Shown in pieces: positions 1 through 8,806 of a DNA stretch of 64,000 bases. Numbering within the stretch: position 1 is the first letter of the stretch; each line of letters opens with the position of its first letter. The notes beneath the pieces are model-generated. The model did no database searches. It had not been told where the DNA came from and saw only the letters and a program-made list of their open reading frames with translations. The stretch comes from Comamonas resistens (GTDB lineage Bacteria; Pseudomonadota; Gammaproteobacteria; Burkholderiales; Burkholderiaceae_C): the NCBI RefSeq assembly GCF_030064165.1, contig NZ_CP125947.1, positions 682,001 through 746,000 of the forward strand. The letters are read 5' to 3'. Both the position numbers and the translations under genes were made by a program.

Positions 1-1143
1 CCCGGCGGCTGGCAGATCATTGGCGTGACCGATACGGCCATGTGGGATCTGTCGCGCGATCTGCCCGCACTGCTGCAACCCGGCTACCGCGTGCGCTTTG
101 TCGATGCGGGTGCAGTGGAAAACATAGCTGCTGACGCTGGTCAGCAAAGCATTTCAGAGATAAAAGCATCTGAAATCAAGCAAGGGCATGCGCAAGCAGC
201 TACTGAATCAGGTGCTGCAAATGGCTTGAAGGTCCGTGCCACGGGGCTGCTGACCGTGTTCCAGGACCGGGGCCGCCATGGCCAGGCCGGGCAGGGCGTA
301 TCGGCCTCCGGGGCCATGGACCAGGCAGCGTTCAAGAGTGCGAATCGCCTGCTGGGCAATGCCAGCGATCTGCCCGTGCTGGAAACCGCGGGCGGCGGCC
401 TGAGCCTGCAGAGCCTGGGCGAAAACGTGGTGGCGGTGACCGGTGCCGATGCACCCATCACCCTCACCACCGCGCAGGGCCAGCGCTGGGCCGCGCCGCG
501 TTACGCCGCGATTGCACTGGCCGATGGCGACAGCCTGAGCATAGGCCAGCCCGTGGCTGGTGCGCGCTGCTATGTGGCGGTGCGTGGCGGCTATCAGGTC
601 GATGCGGTGCTGGGCAGTGCTTCTGCCGATACCTTGGCCCATGTCGGCCCCCCGGCTTTGCAGGTGGGCCAGCTTTTGAATGTGCAGCCAGCCACGCATG
701 CCGTGGTCGGTCATGCGCAATTGCCGCCCGAGCATCTGCCGGCTGCAGGTGATGCGGACGATGAAGTCGTGCTCGATGTGGAACTGGGACCGCGCACCGA
801 CTGGTTCACGCCCGAGGCCGTGGCCCTGCTGGCCAGCCAGCGCTGGCAGGTCACACCCCAGTCCAATCGCGTAGGCCTGCGGCTGACCGGCGACACCGCT
901 TTGACACGTGCCATCACGGCCGAGCTGCCCAGTGAGGGCACGCCGCTGGGTGCCATACAAGTGCCCGCCAACGGCCAGCCCGTGCTGTTTCTGGCCGACC
1001 ATCCATTGACCGGTGGCTACCCCGTGATTGGCTGCGTGGCGCCCCATCATCTTGATCTGGCAGGGCAGATTCCTGTCGGTGCCTGGATTCGTTTTAACCC
1101 CATTCACCGTTTTGCAGAGCTTGCGCCCGCAGCTGTGAAATGA
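1..1143 (+). CDS. PxpB/PxpC-type (KipI-KipA) fusion carboxyltransferase, 5'-truncated by window edge
   Basis: The reading frame is already open at base 1, and its first residues (PGGWQIIG, then [15 protein letters not shown]) match the end of a PxpB/KipI domain, so the real start lies outside the window. From about residue 75 the KipA/PxpC (biotin-dependent carboxyltransferase-like, urea amidolyase-related) domain follows, with [18 protein letters not shown] and a C-terminal [14 protein letters not shown]. PxpBC proteins act with PxpA as ATP-dependent 5-oxoprolinase; some relatives belong to urea or allophanate-type carboxylases. The linker (residues about 40-68) is encoded by an imperfect palindromic repeat and looks inserted. 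The gene lies 10 bases upstream of a biotin carboxylase, so the two are probably co-transcribed. The family is clear; the substrate is not. Confidence 0.85.
   Translation, partial: PGGWQIIGVTDTAMWDLSRDLPALLQPGYRVRFVDAGAVENIAADAGQQSISEIKASEIKQGHAQAATESGAANGLKVRATGLLTVFQDRGRHGQAGQGVSASGAMDQAAFKSANRLLGNASDLPVLETAGGGLSLQSLGENVVAVTGADAPITLTTAQGQRWAAPRYAAIALADGDSLSIGQPVAGARCYVAVRGGYQVDAVLGSASADTLAHVGPPALQVGQLLNVQPATHAVVGHAQLPPEHLPAAGDADDEVVLDVELGPRTDWFTPEAVALLASQRWQVTPQSNRVGLRLTGDTALTRAITAELPSEGTPLGAIQVPANGQPVLFLADHPLTGGYPVIGCVAPHHLDLAGQIPVGAWIRFNPIHRFAELAPAAVK
125..202. repeat. Nested palindromic repeat inside the coding sequence
   Basis: Outer arms TAGCTGCT (125-132) and AGCAGCTA (195-202) enclose inner arms ATTTCAGA (151-158) and TCTGAAAT (169-176). 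The element is 78 bases, a multiple of three, without a stop, and codes for part of a low-complexity linker between the PxpB and PxpC domains. The intergenic element at 6654-6729 has the same architecture. Confidence 0.6.
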
Positions 1144-1153
1144 GGAGCGCTTT

Positions 1154-2884
1154 ATGAAAAAAGTTCTGATTGCAAATAGAGGCGAGATCGCCGTCCGCAT
1201 TGCCCGTGCCTGTGCCGACTATGGCGTGCAGTCCGTGGCCGTCTATGCCAACGCCGATATCGATGCCTTGCATGCGCGCATGGCCGACGAAGCCTATGGC
1301 CTGGACGGTGACAAGCCCGCGGACAGCTATCTCAATATCGAAAAGCTGATTGCGATCGCGAAGAAATCGGGCGCCGATGCCGTTCACCCCGGTTATGGTT
1401 TCCTGTCCGAAAGCGAGGCCTTTGCACGCGCCGTGCTGGACGCGGGACTGATCTGGATTGGCCCGAACCCCGACACCATCGCCAAGCTGGGCGACAAGGT
1501 CGAGGCGCGCAAGATCGCCCTCAAGGTCGGCGCGCCGCTGGTGGCCGGCACGCCCGACCCCGTCAAGAGCGCCGACGAGGTGCTGGCCTTTGCCCAGCAG
1601 CATGGCCTGCCCATCATCATCAAGGCCGCATTCGGCGGCGGCGGGCGCGGCATGAAGATCGCCTGGCGCATGGATGAGGTCGCCGAGCTGTATGCATCGG
1701 CCGTGCGCGAAGCCGTGACGGCTTTCGGCCGCGGCGAATGCTTTGTCGAGCAGTTCCTCGACAAGCCCCGCCATATCGAGGCCCAGGTGCTGGCCGATAC
1801 GCATGGCAATGTGGTGGTGATGGGTACGCGCGACTGCTCGCTGCAGCGCCGCAACCAGAAGCTGGTCGAGGAGGCGCCTGCCCCCTTTATTACCGCCGAG
1901 CAGCGCGAGCGTATCCACGGCGCGGCTAAGGCCATCTGTGCCGAGGCCGCTTATGTGAGCGCCGGTACGGTGGAGTTTTTGCTCTCTGCCAACGGAGCCA
2001 TCTCCTTCCTTGAAGTCAACACCCGCTTGCAGGTCGAGCACACGGTGACCGAGGAAACCACGGGCGTGGATCTGGTGATCGAGCAGCTGCGCGTGGCCGA
2101 TGGTCTGCCGCTGTCCATCACCGAAACGCCTGCACCGCGCGCGCATGCGATCGAGTTCCGCATCAATGCCGAAGATGTGGGGCGCGGCTTTCTGCCTACG
2201 CCGGGCCTGATCTCGCGCTTTGCACCGCCCTCGGGGCCGGGCGTGCGTCTGGACTCGGGTGTGGAAAGCGGCTCGGTGATCCCAGGCACTTTCGATTCCA
2301 TGATGGCCAAGCTCATCGTCACCGGAGCCACGCGTGAACAGGCGCTGACCCGCGCCCGCCGCGCGTTGGCCGAGTTCCAGATCGAAGGTGTGGCTTCGGT
2401 GCTGCCTTTCCACCGGGCCGTGATTGCCCACCCCGACTTTGTCGGTGAGCAGGGCTTCAAGGTCCACACGCGCTGGATCGAGTCCGACTTTGCCGAGCCA
2501 CTGGCCGCCGCCGTGCGGGCCCAGCCGCAGGTCGATAGCAGTCTGGTGCGTACCGCCATCGAAATCGATGGCCGACGTGTGCAACTGGGCCTGCCTGCCA
2601 TGCTGCTGCAAGGTCTGGCGTCGGGGGCTGGCCAGACAGCCGCCGCAGCACCCGAGTCGCAGGCCGTGGATGCCTCGGCCGTGCAGTCGCCGATTGCAGG
2701 CAACCTCCATGCCTGGAAGGTGGCCGATGGCGATGAAGTCAAGGAAGGCGATGTGATTGCCGTGATGGAGGCCATGAAGATGGAGATGCAGGTCAGCGCT
2801 CATCGAGGCGGCCGCATCACGTTGGCTGCGCAGGCTGGTACGGCTCAGGCGCTGGGCGGCGTGCTGGCCCATATCAGGGCTTGA
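1154..2884 (+). CDS. Biotin carboxylase fused to a biotin carboxyl carrier domain
   Basis: A 576-residue protein. The N-terminal part is a biotin carboxylase: [15 protein letters not shown] start, glycine-rich ATP-grasp loop GGGGRGMK near residue 160, and [14 protein letters not shown] near residue 290. The last 75 residues form a biotinyl domain with EAMKMEMQ, where Lys542 should carry biotin. Normal AccC is about 450 residues; the fused carrier resembles the alpha subunits of acyl-CoA or pyruvate carboxylases. It follows the PxpBC-type gene by 10 bases and has a GAGGAGC ribosome site, so the two may form one biotin-dependent enzyme working on a small amide or oxoproline-like compound. The partner relationship is inferred from the gene order. 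Confidence 0.88.
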   Translation: MKKVLIANRGEIAVRIARACADYGVQSVAVYANADIDALHARMADEAYGLDGDKPADSYLNIEKLIAIAKKSGADAVHPGYGFLSESEAFARAVLDAGLIWIGPNPDTIAKLGDKVEARKIALKVGAPLVAGTPDPVKSADEVLAFAQQHGLPIIIKAAFGGGGRGMKIAWRMDEVAELYASAVREAVTAFGRGECFVEQFLDKPRHIEAQVLADTHGNVVVMGTRDCSLQRRNQKLVEEAPAPFITAEQRERIHGAAKAICAEAAYVSAGTVEFLLSANGAISFLEVNTRLQVEHTVTEETTGVDLVIEQLRVADGLPLSITETPAPRAHAIEFRINAEDVGRGFLPTPGLISRFAPPSGPGVRLDSGVESGSVIPGTFDSMMAKLIVTGATREQALTRARRALAEFQIEGVASVLPFHRAVIAHPDFVGEQGFKVHTRWIESDFAEPLAAAVRAQPQVDSSLVRTAIEIDGRRVQLGLPAMLLQGLASGAGQTAAAAPESQAVDASAVQSPIAGNLHAWKVADGDEVKEGDVIAVMEAMKMEMQVSAHRGGRITLAAQAGTAQALGGVLAHIRA

Positions 2885-3002
2885 TACTTCCCTGAACGGA
2901 GGCTCTCCACGCGCTGTGCGCTGTGGGCGGTGCGTATGACGTCCGGTGCAGTCCTCGGCGGCAGGCTCTGGCTCGGCTGCCCGAGCTTGGACCGTGCCGG
3001 CT

Positions 3003-3310
3003 TCATATGCAGCGGGTCGTGCCCAGGGTCTCCAGCAATGCCAGCAGTGCCAGCACCTTGGGCGGCTGCGTTCGCGCCGAGGGCATCACCACGCTGACGG
3101 GCATGGGCGGCAGTACAGGTGCTCGCCGTCTGGCGTCAGGCTGACCTGTCTTGTGGTGCGGTGGAACAGCTTGACGCCCAGCGCAGACTCCAGACGGGCC
3201 ACGCTCTTGGCCAGCGTGGATGGCGCACATCCCAGCTCACGGGCCGCCGCAGCAAAGCTGCCCAAGCGCGCGGTATGCGAGAACGCCATCAGTTGCTGCA
3301 GGCTGTTCAT
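3003..3310 (-). pseudogene. LysR-family regulator remnant with a large internal deletion
   Basis: Read on the minus strand from ATG at 3310, the first 68 residues are a good LysR DNA-binding domain (MNSLQQLMAFSHTARLGSFA, then GCAPSTLAKSVARLE and LFHRTTRQVSLTPDGEHLY). Right after HLY the frame breaks, and the +1-shifted frame gives a typical LysR C-terminus (LPPMPVSVVMPSARTQPPKV, LALLALLETLG). About 190 residues of effector domain are therefore missing and the join is out of frame. A functional LysR is about 300 residues. The remnant faces away from the cytochrome gene; it may once have controlled a neighbour. Confidence 0.75.
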
Positions 3311-3427
3311 GTCTGGGATTAAGGAATTTCTTTCGGCAATGTTACGGTGCTTGCGGTGGTTCCGGAATCCCTGCGTTGGTGCCAGACTGGCGCCGTCCCT
3401 GGCCTTGGCCAACAACCGGAGACCGCC

Positions 3428-4009
3428 ATGAGAATCCTGAGCGCTGCTTTTCCCGCCGCCCTGGTAATGGTTGCCGTGGGTGTCCCCATGGGCGTACAGG
3501 CAGGAGGGCCGACGGGCGATGCCTCCTCTTCCCAGACTTCGGTGGCGCGTGGCGCCTACCTGGTCAACACCATAGGCTGTGCGGACTGCCACACGCCGTT
3601 CAAGGCCGGCCCGAATGGCCCCGAGCCGGATTTCTCCCGCGGGCTTTCGGGCCATCCCCAGGGGCAGGTGCTTCGGGCGCCCGCAGCATCCAAAGGGCCG
3701 TGGATTTGGGGCGGCTCGGGTACGAATACGGCGTTCTGGGGGCCTTGGGGCGTGAGCTATGCAGCCAATCTCACGCCCGATGCCACGGGCCTGGGCCACT
3801 GGACCCCAGAGCAGTTTGTGCAGGCCATGCGCAACGGCAAGCATGCAGGCACGGGTCGGCCCATTGCACCGCCCATGCCCTGGCAGCATTTCGCTCAGCT
3901 GACGGATGCGGATCTGCAGGCCATGTTCGCCTATCTCAAATCCCAGCCACCGGTGCGCAATGCCGTGCCCGACTATCAGCCTCCGGCCGCTGCCGCCGGC
4001 AAGCCGTGA
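3428..4009 (+). CDS. Secreted c-type cytochrome
   Basis: The ATG at 3428 gives a 193-residue protein with a good signal peptide (MRILSAAFPAALVMVAVGVP, cleavage after VQA). Longer upstream starts would add sequence before the signal. One haem-binding motif, CADCH (Cys51, Cys54, His55), lies just after the mature N-terminus, and likely axial-ligand methionines occur in the C-terminal region (IAPPMPW). The pattern GAYLVNTIGCADCH resembles cytochromes of alcohol or aldehyde dehydrogenase complexes and diheme-like periplasmic carriers. It should be periplasmic. No dehydrogenase lies beside it; copA follows about 135 bases downstream but has its own promoter. The electron donor is unknown. Confidence 0.85.
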   Translation: MRILSAAFPAALVMVAVGVPMGVQAGGPTGDASSSQTSVARGAYLVNTIGCADCHTPFKAGPNGPEPDFSRGLSGHPQGQVLRAPAASKGPWIWGGSGTNTAFWGPWGVSYAANLTPDATGLGHWTPEQFVQAMRNGKHAGTGRPIAPPMPWQHFAQLTDADLQAMFAYLKSQPPVRNAVPDYQPPAAAAGKP

Positions 4010-4089
4010 TCCTGACCTGATCGCCGGCGCCGTTGATTGGCGCTGCTGGTGCCATGCCAAACGGCGGGTGAAGAATTTCTGCGTCATGC

Positions 4090-4118
4090 TTGACATTGAC
4101 ATGATGTTAATCTTTAAA
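4090..4118 (+). promoter_or_regulatory. Predicted copA promoter with overlapping dyad
   Basis: TTGACA (4090-4095), a 17-base spacer and TTTAAA (4113-4118) make a sigma70-like promoter 27 bases before the copA start. TTGACAT (4090-4096) and ATGTTAA (4104-4110) form an imperfect inverted repeat within the spacer, a place typical for MerR/CueR-type or CopY-type control. No regulator gene lies alongside. Confidence 0.5.
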
Positions 4119-4144
4119 GTGGCTTTAACCTGATGGAGAAAGCC

Positions 4145-6637
4145 ATGAATGCATTGACGAAAAGCGCCATGTCCACTGCCCTGGTCGAACTGCCGGTGGA
4201 AGGCATGACCTGTGCCTCCTGCGTGGGCCGCGTGGAGCGTGCGCTCAAGAAAGTGCCAGGCGTGCGCAGTGCCGTGGTCAATCTGGCCACCGAGAAAGCC
4301 AGCCTGAGCCTGGACGACCCCTCGCAGGCGCAGACCGTGGTGCCCGCCGCCATTGCGGCAGTGGAGAAGGCCGGCTATGCCGTGCCGCAGCGCCAGTTCG
4401 ATCTGCAGGTCGATGGCATGACCTGCGCTTCCTGCGTGGGCCGCGTGGAGCGGGCGCTCAAGAAAGTACCTGGCGTGCAATCCGCCAGCGTGAACCTGGC
4501 CACAGAGCGCGCCAGCGTACAGGTCAGCGACGGCACCGATGTGGGGACGCTGATCGCCGCCATTGCCAAGGCGGGCTACGAAGCCGCAGCTGTGCCTCAG
4601 GCCGGTGAAGGCGCTGCCGTGGAAGATGCCGCGGCCCAGCGCCAGGCTGCGGAGCGTGCGGCGCTGAAGAAATCGCTGCTCTTTGCCACCTTGTTCGCGC
4701 TGCCGGTGTTCCTGCTGGAAATGGGCGGCCATATGGTGCCAGCCTTCCACCACTGGATTGCGGGCAACATCGGCACGCAGAACAGCTGGTATCTCCAGTT
4801 CGCGCTGACGGCCATCGTGCTGTTTGGCCCGGGGCGCCGCTTCTTCGAGAAAGGCATCCCTGCGCTGCTGCGCGGCGCGCCCGACATGAACTCGCTGGTG
4901 GCAGTGGGCACCTCGGCCGCCTTTGCCTATTCGGTGGTGGCCACCTTTGTGCCTACGCTGCTGCCGGCAGGCACGGTGAATGTGTATTACGAGGCGGCCG
5001 CCGTCATCGTGGCGCTGATCCTGCTGGGCCGCTTCATGGAGGCGCGCGCCAAGGGCAATACCTCCGAGGCGATTCGCCGTCTGGTACAGCTGCAGGCCAA
5101 GACGGCACGCGTGCGAAAGGGCGGCGTGGTGCAGGAAATCGACATTGCCCAGGTACGCTCCGGCGATGTGATCGAGGTGCGCCCCGGCGAGCGCATTCCC
5201 GTCGATGGCGAAGTGCTGGAAGGCCAGAGCTTTGTCGATGAATCCATGATTAGCGGCGAGCCCGTACCGGTGGAAAAAACCGTGGGCGCAGAAGTCGTGG
5301 GCGGCACCGTCAACCAGAATGGCGCGCTGGCCTTCAAGGCCACCAAGGTGGGGGCGGACACGCTGCTGGCACAGATCATCCGCATGGTGGAGCAGGCCCA
5401 GGGCAGCAAGCTGCCGATACAGGCACTGGTGGACAAGATCACCATGTGGTTTGTGCCGGCGGTCATGGCCGCAGCGCTGATCACCTTTGCGGTCTGGCTG
5501 ATCTGGGGCCCCGATCCTGCGCTGAGCTTTGCGCTGGTCAATGCCGTGGCCGTGCTCATCATTGCCTGCCCCTGCGCCATGGGCCTGGCCACGCCGACCT
5601 CCATCATGGTGGGCACGGGCCGCGCCGCGCAAATGGGCGTGCTGCTGCGCAAGGGTGAGGCTCTGCAGCAGCTCAAAGATGCCAAGGTGGTGGCCGTGGA
5701 CAAGACCGGCACCTTGACCAAGGGCCGCCCCGAGCTGACGGACCTGGTGCTGGCCGAAGGTTTGCAGCGCAATGTGGTGCTGGCCCAGGTGGCTGCCGTG
5801 GAATACCGCAGCGAGCACCCGATTGCCCGCGCCATTGTCGATGCAGCCAAGGCCGAAGGCCTGCAGATTCCCGCCATCAGCGACTTTGAATCGGTCACCG
5901 GCTTTGGCGTGCGCGCCTTGGTCGATGGCAGCAGGGTCGAGATCGGTGCCGACCGTTTCATGCGCGAGCTGGGCCTGAGCGTGGAGGGCTTTGCCTCCGA
6001 GGTCCGGCGTTTGGGCAGCGAAGGCAAGACGCCGCTGTACGCTGCCATCGACGGCCGGCTGGCAGCCATGATTGCCGTGGCAGACCCGATCAAGCCCACG
6101 ACCAAGCCTGCCATCGACGCGCTGCATGCACTGGGCCTGAAGGTGGCCATGATCACCGGCGACAACCGCCACACGGCCGAGGCCATTGCCAGGCAGCTGG
6201 GCATTGACGAGGTGGTGGCCGAGGTACTGCCCGGAGGCAAGGTGGAGACCGTGCAGCGCCTGAAAGCCGAGCATGGCACGCTGGCCTATGTGGGCGACGG
6301 TATCAACGATGCGCCGGCGCTGGCCGAGGCCGATGTGGGTATTGCGATTGGCACCGGCACCGATATTGCGATTGAGGCTGCGGACGTGGTGCTGATGTCG
6401 GGCGATCTTTCGGGCGTGCCCAATGCGATTGCGTTGTCCAAGGCCACGATGAAGAACATTGGCGAAAACCTGTTCTGGGCCTTTGCCTATAACGTGGCCT
6501 TGATTCCGGTGGCGGCGGGCCTGCTCTACCCGTTCAACGGCACGCTGCTTTCGCCGGTATTTGCGGCCGGGGCCATGGCGCTGTCCAGCGTGTTTGTGCT
6601 GTCCAACGCCTTGCGACTCAAGCGGTTCAAGGTCTGA
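4145..6637 (+). CDS. copA: Copper-translocating P-type ATPase CopA
   Basis: This is an 830-residue P1B-type ATPase that exports Cu(I) from the cytoplasm. Two N-terminal metal-binding domains carry GMTCASC (Cys23/Cys26 and Cys94/Cys97). The membrane metal site CPC is at residues 475-477 ([14 protein letters not shown]), the phosphorylated Asp519 is in DKTGTLTKG, and the ATP-hinge motif GDGINDAP is near residue 717. The TGE actuator loop appears as SGEPVPVEK. The start at 4145 is preferred because GGAG at 4135-4138 is well spaced from it; an in-frame ATG at 4133 would add four residues. It is transcribed alone from the promoter at 4090 and ends at a strong stem-loop. Confidence 0.95.
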   Translation: MNALTKSAMSTALVELPVEGMTCASCVGRVERALKKVPGVRSAVVNLATEKASLSLDDPSQAQTVVPAAIAAVEKAGYAVPQRQFDLQVDGMTCASCVGRVERALKKVPGVQSASVNLATERASVQVSDGTDVGTLIAAIAKAGYEAAAVPQAGEGAAVEDAAAQRQAAERAALKKSLLFATLFALPVFLLEMGGHMVPAFHHWIAGNIGTQNSWYLQFALTAIVLFGPGRRFFEKGIPALLRGAPDMNSLVAVGTSAAFAYSVVATFVPTLLPAGTVNVYYEAAAVIVALILLGRFMEARAKGNTSEAIRRLVQLQAKTARVRKGGVVQEIDIAQVRSGDVIEVRPGERIPVDGEVLEGQSFVDESMISGEPVPVEKTVGAEVVGGTVNQNGALAFKATKVGADTLLAQIIRMVEQAQGSKLPIQALVDKITMWFVPAVMAAALITFAVWLIWGPDPALSFALVNAVAVLIIACPCAMGLATPTSIMVGTGRAAQMGVLLRKGEALQQLKDAKVVAVDKTGTLTKGRPELTDLVLAEGLQRNVVLAQVAAVEYRSEHPIARAIVDAAKAEGLQIPAISDFESVTGFGVRALVDGSRVEIGADRFMRELGLSVEGFASEVRRLGSEGKTPLYAAIDGRLAAMIAVADPIKPTTKPAIDALHALGLKVAMITGDNRHTAEAIARQLGIDEVVAEVLPGGKVETVQRLKAEHGTLAYVGDGINDAPALAEADVGIAIGTGTDIAIEAADVVLMSGDLSGVPNAIALSKATMKNIGENLFWAFAYNVALIPVAAGLLYPFNGTLLSPVFAAGAMALSSVFVLSNALRLKRFKV

Positions 6638-6653
6638 GGGCTATTCAAAAAGA

Positions 6654-6736
6654 AGCTGCTCCCGCAATATCAGACTGAGTTTCAGAGAGGTTCTTCTCTG
6701 AAACTCAGGTAGACAGAGCGGGAGCAGCTCTTTTAT
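6654..6736. terminator. Nested stem-loop, bidirectional terminator between copA and ribE
   Basis: Outer arms AGCTGCTCCCGC (6654-6665) and GCGGGAGCAGCT (6718-6729) are perfectly complementary. Inner arms TGAGTTTCAGAGA (6676-6688) and TCTCTGAAACTCA (6695-6707) are too. TCTTTTATT follows on the plus strand and an A-run precedes (6647-6651), so it can stop both converging genes. Its shape matches the coding-sequence repeat at 125-202. Confidence 0.8.
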
Positions 6737-6745
6737 TGGGAGTGC

Positions 6746-7447
6746 TTACTTGAGCTTGGGCACATCCACAAAATCATCCAGGCTCAGACCTTTTTCGGCC
6801 AGCAGCGCTTCAAGCACGGGCTTGAGACGGCCCAGGCTGGCTTCCACGGTTTCGCGCACGGTGTCCACCACTACCTGGGTGCTGCGCTCGATCTCGATAT
6901 TGACCAGATCGCCGACCTGCTTGTTGCCGAACACCGTCATGCGCAGGGTTTCGGGAATCAGCCAGACCTCAAACCAGCCCTCTTTGCGATTCACCTCGGC
7001 CACCGTCAGGCTGGCGCCATTGACGGCGATATAGCCCTTGGCAAACACATAGGGGCGAAAGGCCTCGGGAATGCCGAAGCGGATCTTGTGATTGGTGTCG
7101 GTCTTGACGATTTCCAGCAGCGGCGCCGTGAAGTCCACATGGCCGGACAGCGGATGGCCGCCGATTTCGGCACCGTCCTTGGCGGCGCGTTCCACGTTCA
7201 GCGCATCGCCCACCTGGTATTGGCCCAGCGTGGTGATGTTGAGGCTTTGCTGCATCACATCGAAGCTGGCGCTGGTGGGCGAGAGGTTTTCGGTCACCGT
7301 CAGGCACACGCCGTCATGCGAGACGCTGGCGCCTATGGCCAGGTCCTGGCAAAAGCCTTCGGGAAACTCCATGGTGAAGGTGCGCAGACCGTCCTGGTCG
7401 CGCAGCGCGGCAATCTTTGCCACGGCCTGAATGATGCCGGTAAACAC
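6746..7447 (-). CDS. ribE: Riboflavin synthase (alpha chain)
   Basis: The 233-residue protein starts at a GTG (7447) with the invariant MFTGIIQ of riboflavin synthase, which joins two 6,7-dimethyl-8-ribityllumazine molecules to make riboflavin. Both internal lumazine-binding repeats are visible: SHDGVCLTV with GHPLSGHVD in the first, and AVNGASLTV with GDLVNIEIE in the second. The family is usually 200-220 residues; the extra length is a C-terminal tail (EALLAEKGLSLDDFVDVPK). Other riboflavin genes are not beside it, and I see no FMN riboswitch in the short upstream space. Confidence 0.93.
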   Translation of the reverse strand: MFTGIIQAVAKIAALRDQDGLRTFTMEFPEGFCQDLAIGASVSHDGVCLTVTENLSPTSASFDVMQQSLNITTLGQYQVGDALNVERAAKDGAEIGGHPLSGHVDFTAPLLEIVKTDTNHKIRFGIPEAFRPYVFAKGYIAVNGASLTVAEVNRKEGWFEVWLIPETLRMTVFGNKQVGDLVNIEIERSTQVVVDTVRETVEASLGRLKPVLEALLAEKGLSLDDFVDVPKLK

Positions 7448-7540
7448 GGGGCAGACTCTCTTATCAGCAGGCGGGCGCAGGGCGCAGGCCTTGGGTCAAA
7501 ACAGCTATTTTGCCTGCTTGCCCGGTAACCTGATCAACGT

Positions 7541-8416
7541 CTAGGCGAAGGCCGGCTGGCCTTCCCAGAACCCGCTGATCAGCGCCTCGGGCTTTTTCAG
7601 CGCACGCACCCAGGCGCAGTCGGGCCAGGCGTCCATTTGCACATTCATGCCGGCAAACACGCCATAGCCGGGGCCGGCGGTGATCTCCCCGTCGGCCTGC
7701 AGGGTTTCACCCGTGCGTATGCTGCAGGCAGCGCGGATATCGCCCAGCGCCTTGATGCCCCAGCCGGCCTCGATATGGTTGCCGCATTCGATGTGGCTGT
7801 TGCTGACAATGCCGTGGCCCACTTCCAGCAGGCCCTGCACCTCGATGGCGCCGCCTGCCTTCAGGCCCTTGCCGCAGTGCATATCGCCTTGTACCTGCAC
7901 TTCCTGGCCGATATGGGCATTGCCTTTGAGCCTCACATGGCCGCCGCCGCGCAGCTCCCAGCTGCAGCGCAGGTCTTCGGCGCGCACCTCGCCCTCGACT
8001 TCCACACTCCAGGCCGCCCTGATGCTGCCGCCGGCCTGGAGCAGTTCACCGGCAAAGATGGCGCCGCCGCATTGAATCTCTTCGCCTGCTTCGAGCTTGC
8101 CCGCGCGTATGCCGCCGCCCGCCTCCAGGCTGCGACCCACCAGCAGCTGGCCGGGGACGCGCACATCGCCGTGCACGATCAGCGTGCCGGCATAGACGAA
8201 GTTGTCGGCCTCCAGGTGATCGAGCTCCAGCACGCTGTTGGTGGAGCCGAAGTTCTCCAGCAGCCAGCGTGCGTCTTCCACGCGGCCGGCGGCCACCTGG
8301 GTGTCCATGGCGGCCTGATAGTCGCCGCCGGCCAGGTTGTTGCGCACAAACCAGCGGTAGCCCATGGCGCAAGGGTTTTTGCCGCGCAAGAAATTTTGAG
8401 TGAGTTCCATGTCCAT
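7541..8416 (-). CDS. Repetitive beta-solenoid-like hypothetical protein
   Basis: The ATG at 8416 follows a strong GGAGG site and gives 291 residues. After an N-terminal block (GKNPCAMGYRWFVRN, then an Ala-rich helical stretch ending WLLENFG), residues about 80-250 consist of short imperfect repeats of roughly 10-12 residues rich in Gly, Val, Ile and Glu (for example GGGIRAGKLEAGEEIQCGG, VQVQGDMHCGKGLKAGG). This periodicity suggests a stacked beta-helix, as in bactofilins or hexapeptide-type solenoids. There is no signal peptide or membrane segment, so it is probably cytoplasmic. The N-terminal block recalls proteins found near toxin or immunity genes, but I cannot name a family. Function unknown. 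Confidence 0.8.
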   Translation of the reverse strand: MDMELTQNFLRGKNPCAMGYRWFVRNNLAGGDYQAAMDTQVAAGRVEDARWLLENFGSTNSVLELDHLEADNFVYAGTLIVHGDVRVPGQLLVGRSLEAGGGIRAGKLEAGEEIQCGGAIFAGELLQAGGSIRAAWSVEVEGEVRAEDLRCSWELRGGGHVRLKGNAHIGQEVQVQGDMHCGKGLKAGGAIEVQGLLEVGHGIVSNSHIECGNHIEAGWGIKALGDIRAACSIRTGETLQADGEITAGPGYGVFAGMNVQMDAWPDCAWVRALKKPEALISGFWEGQPAFA

Positions 8417-8806
8417 GGCTGACCTCCGGATCGTCCTTTGAGCAAGATGCGGTGCGCGTGGCGATACGGACGCCGAAGGCGTGGATGTACCTCTCCCATG
8501 CACCAGGGAAATGCTGTTTGGGAAGGCCGTGCGGAGGATGTGAGCTGTGTGCTTCAAGCCATCCGCACGGCGGCGGAAAGCATGGCCGTGACACCGCTCA
8601 GGCTCACGAATGCGGTGGGAATGCCATGGCGGAGGGTGTGCAGCGCACGCAGCACGCAGGCACGCGCGGGCAGCTCTGCGGCAAGGGCAGAGCGGCGCAA
8701 GCGGGCGGCGGTGGACAGGTGCAGGCAGGCCATGGTGTGGAGCATGAAGCAAGCGGCAATTATGCCGCGCAGCCCGGGCCGGTGCAGATGACCCCCTGCT
8801 TGTCCG
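8417..8806. other. 390-base gap without a recognisable gene
   Basis: This stretch lies between the start of the solenoid-like gene and the end of the aminotransferase gene. Small open frames exist on both strands but none has a ribosome site, family likeness or signal peptide that supports it. It must carry the promoter of the solenoid-like gene. Confidence 0.4.

Noticed and set aside
1094..2872. Long antisense frame across the biotin carboxylase gene
   Set aside because: No ribosome site or recognisable domain; low-complexity composition typical of antisense frames in GC-rich genes.
3086..6274. A reading frame of over 1000 codons antisense to copA
   Set aside because: Its sequence is His/Gly/Gln-rich without family likeness and mirrors the copA codons; it is an effect of high GC. 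Only its far end, the LysR remnant at 3003-3310, is real.
7448..7540. FMN riboswitch upstream of riboflavin synthase
   Set aside because: The space is too short and shows none of the conserved RFN-element sequences.
8554..8745. Small minus-strand gene in the gap before the aminotransferase gene
   Set aside because: No ribosome site, no signal peptide that fits, and no family likeness.
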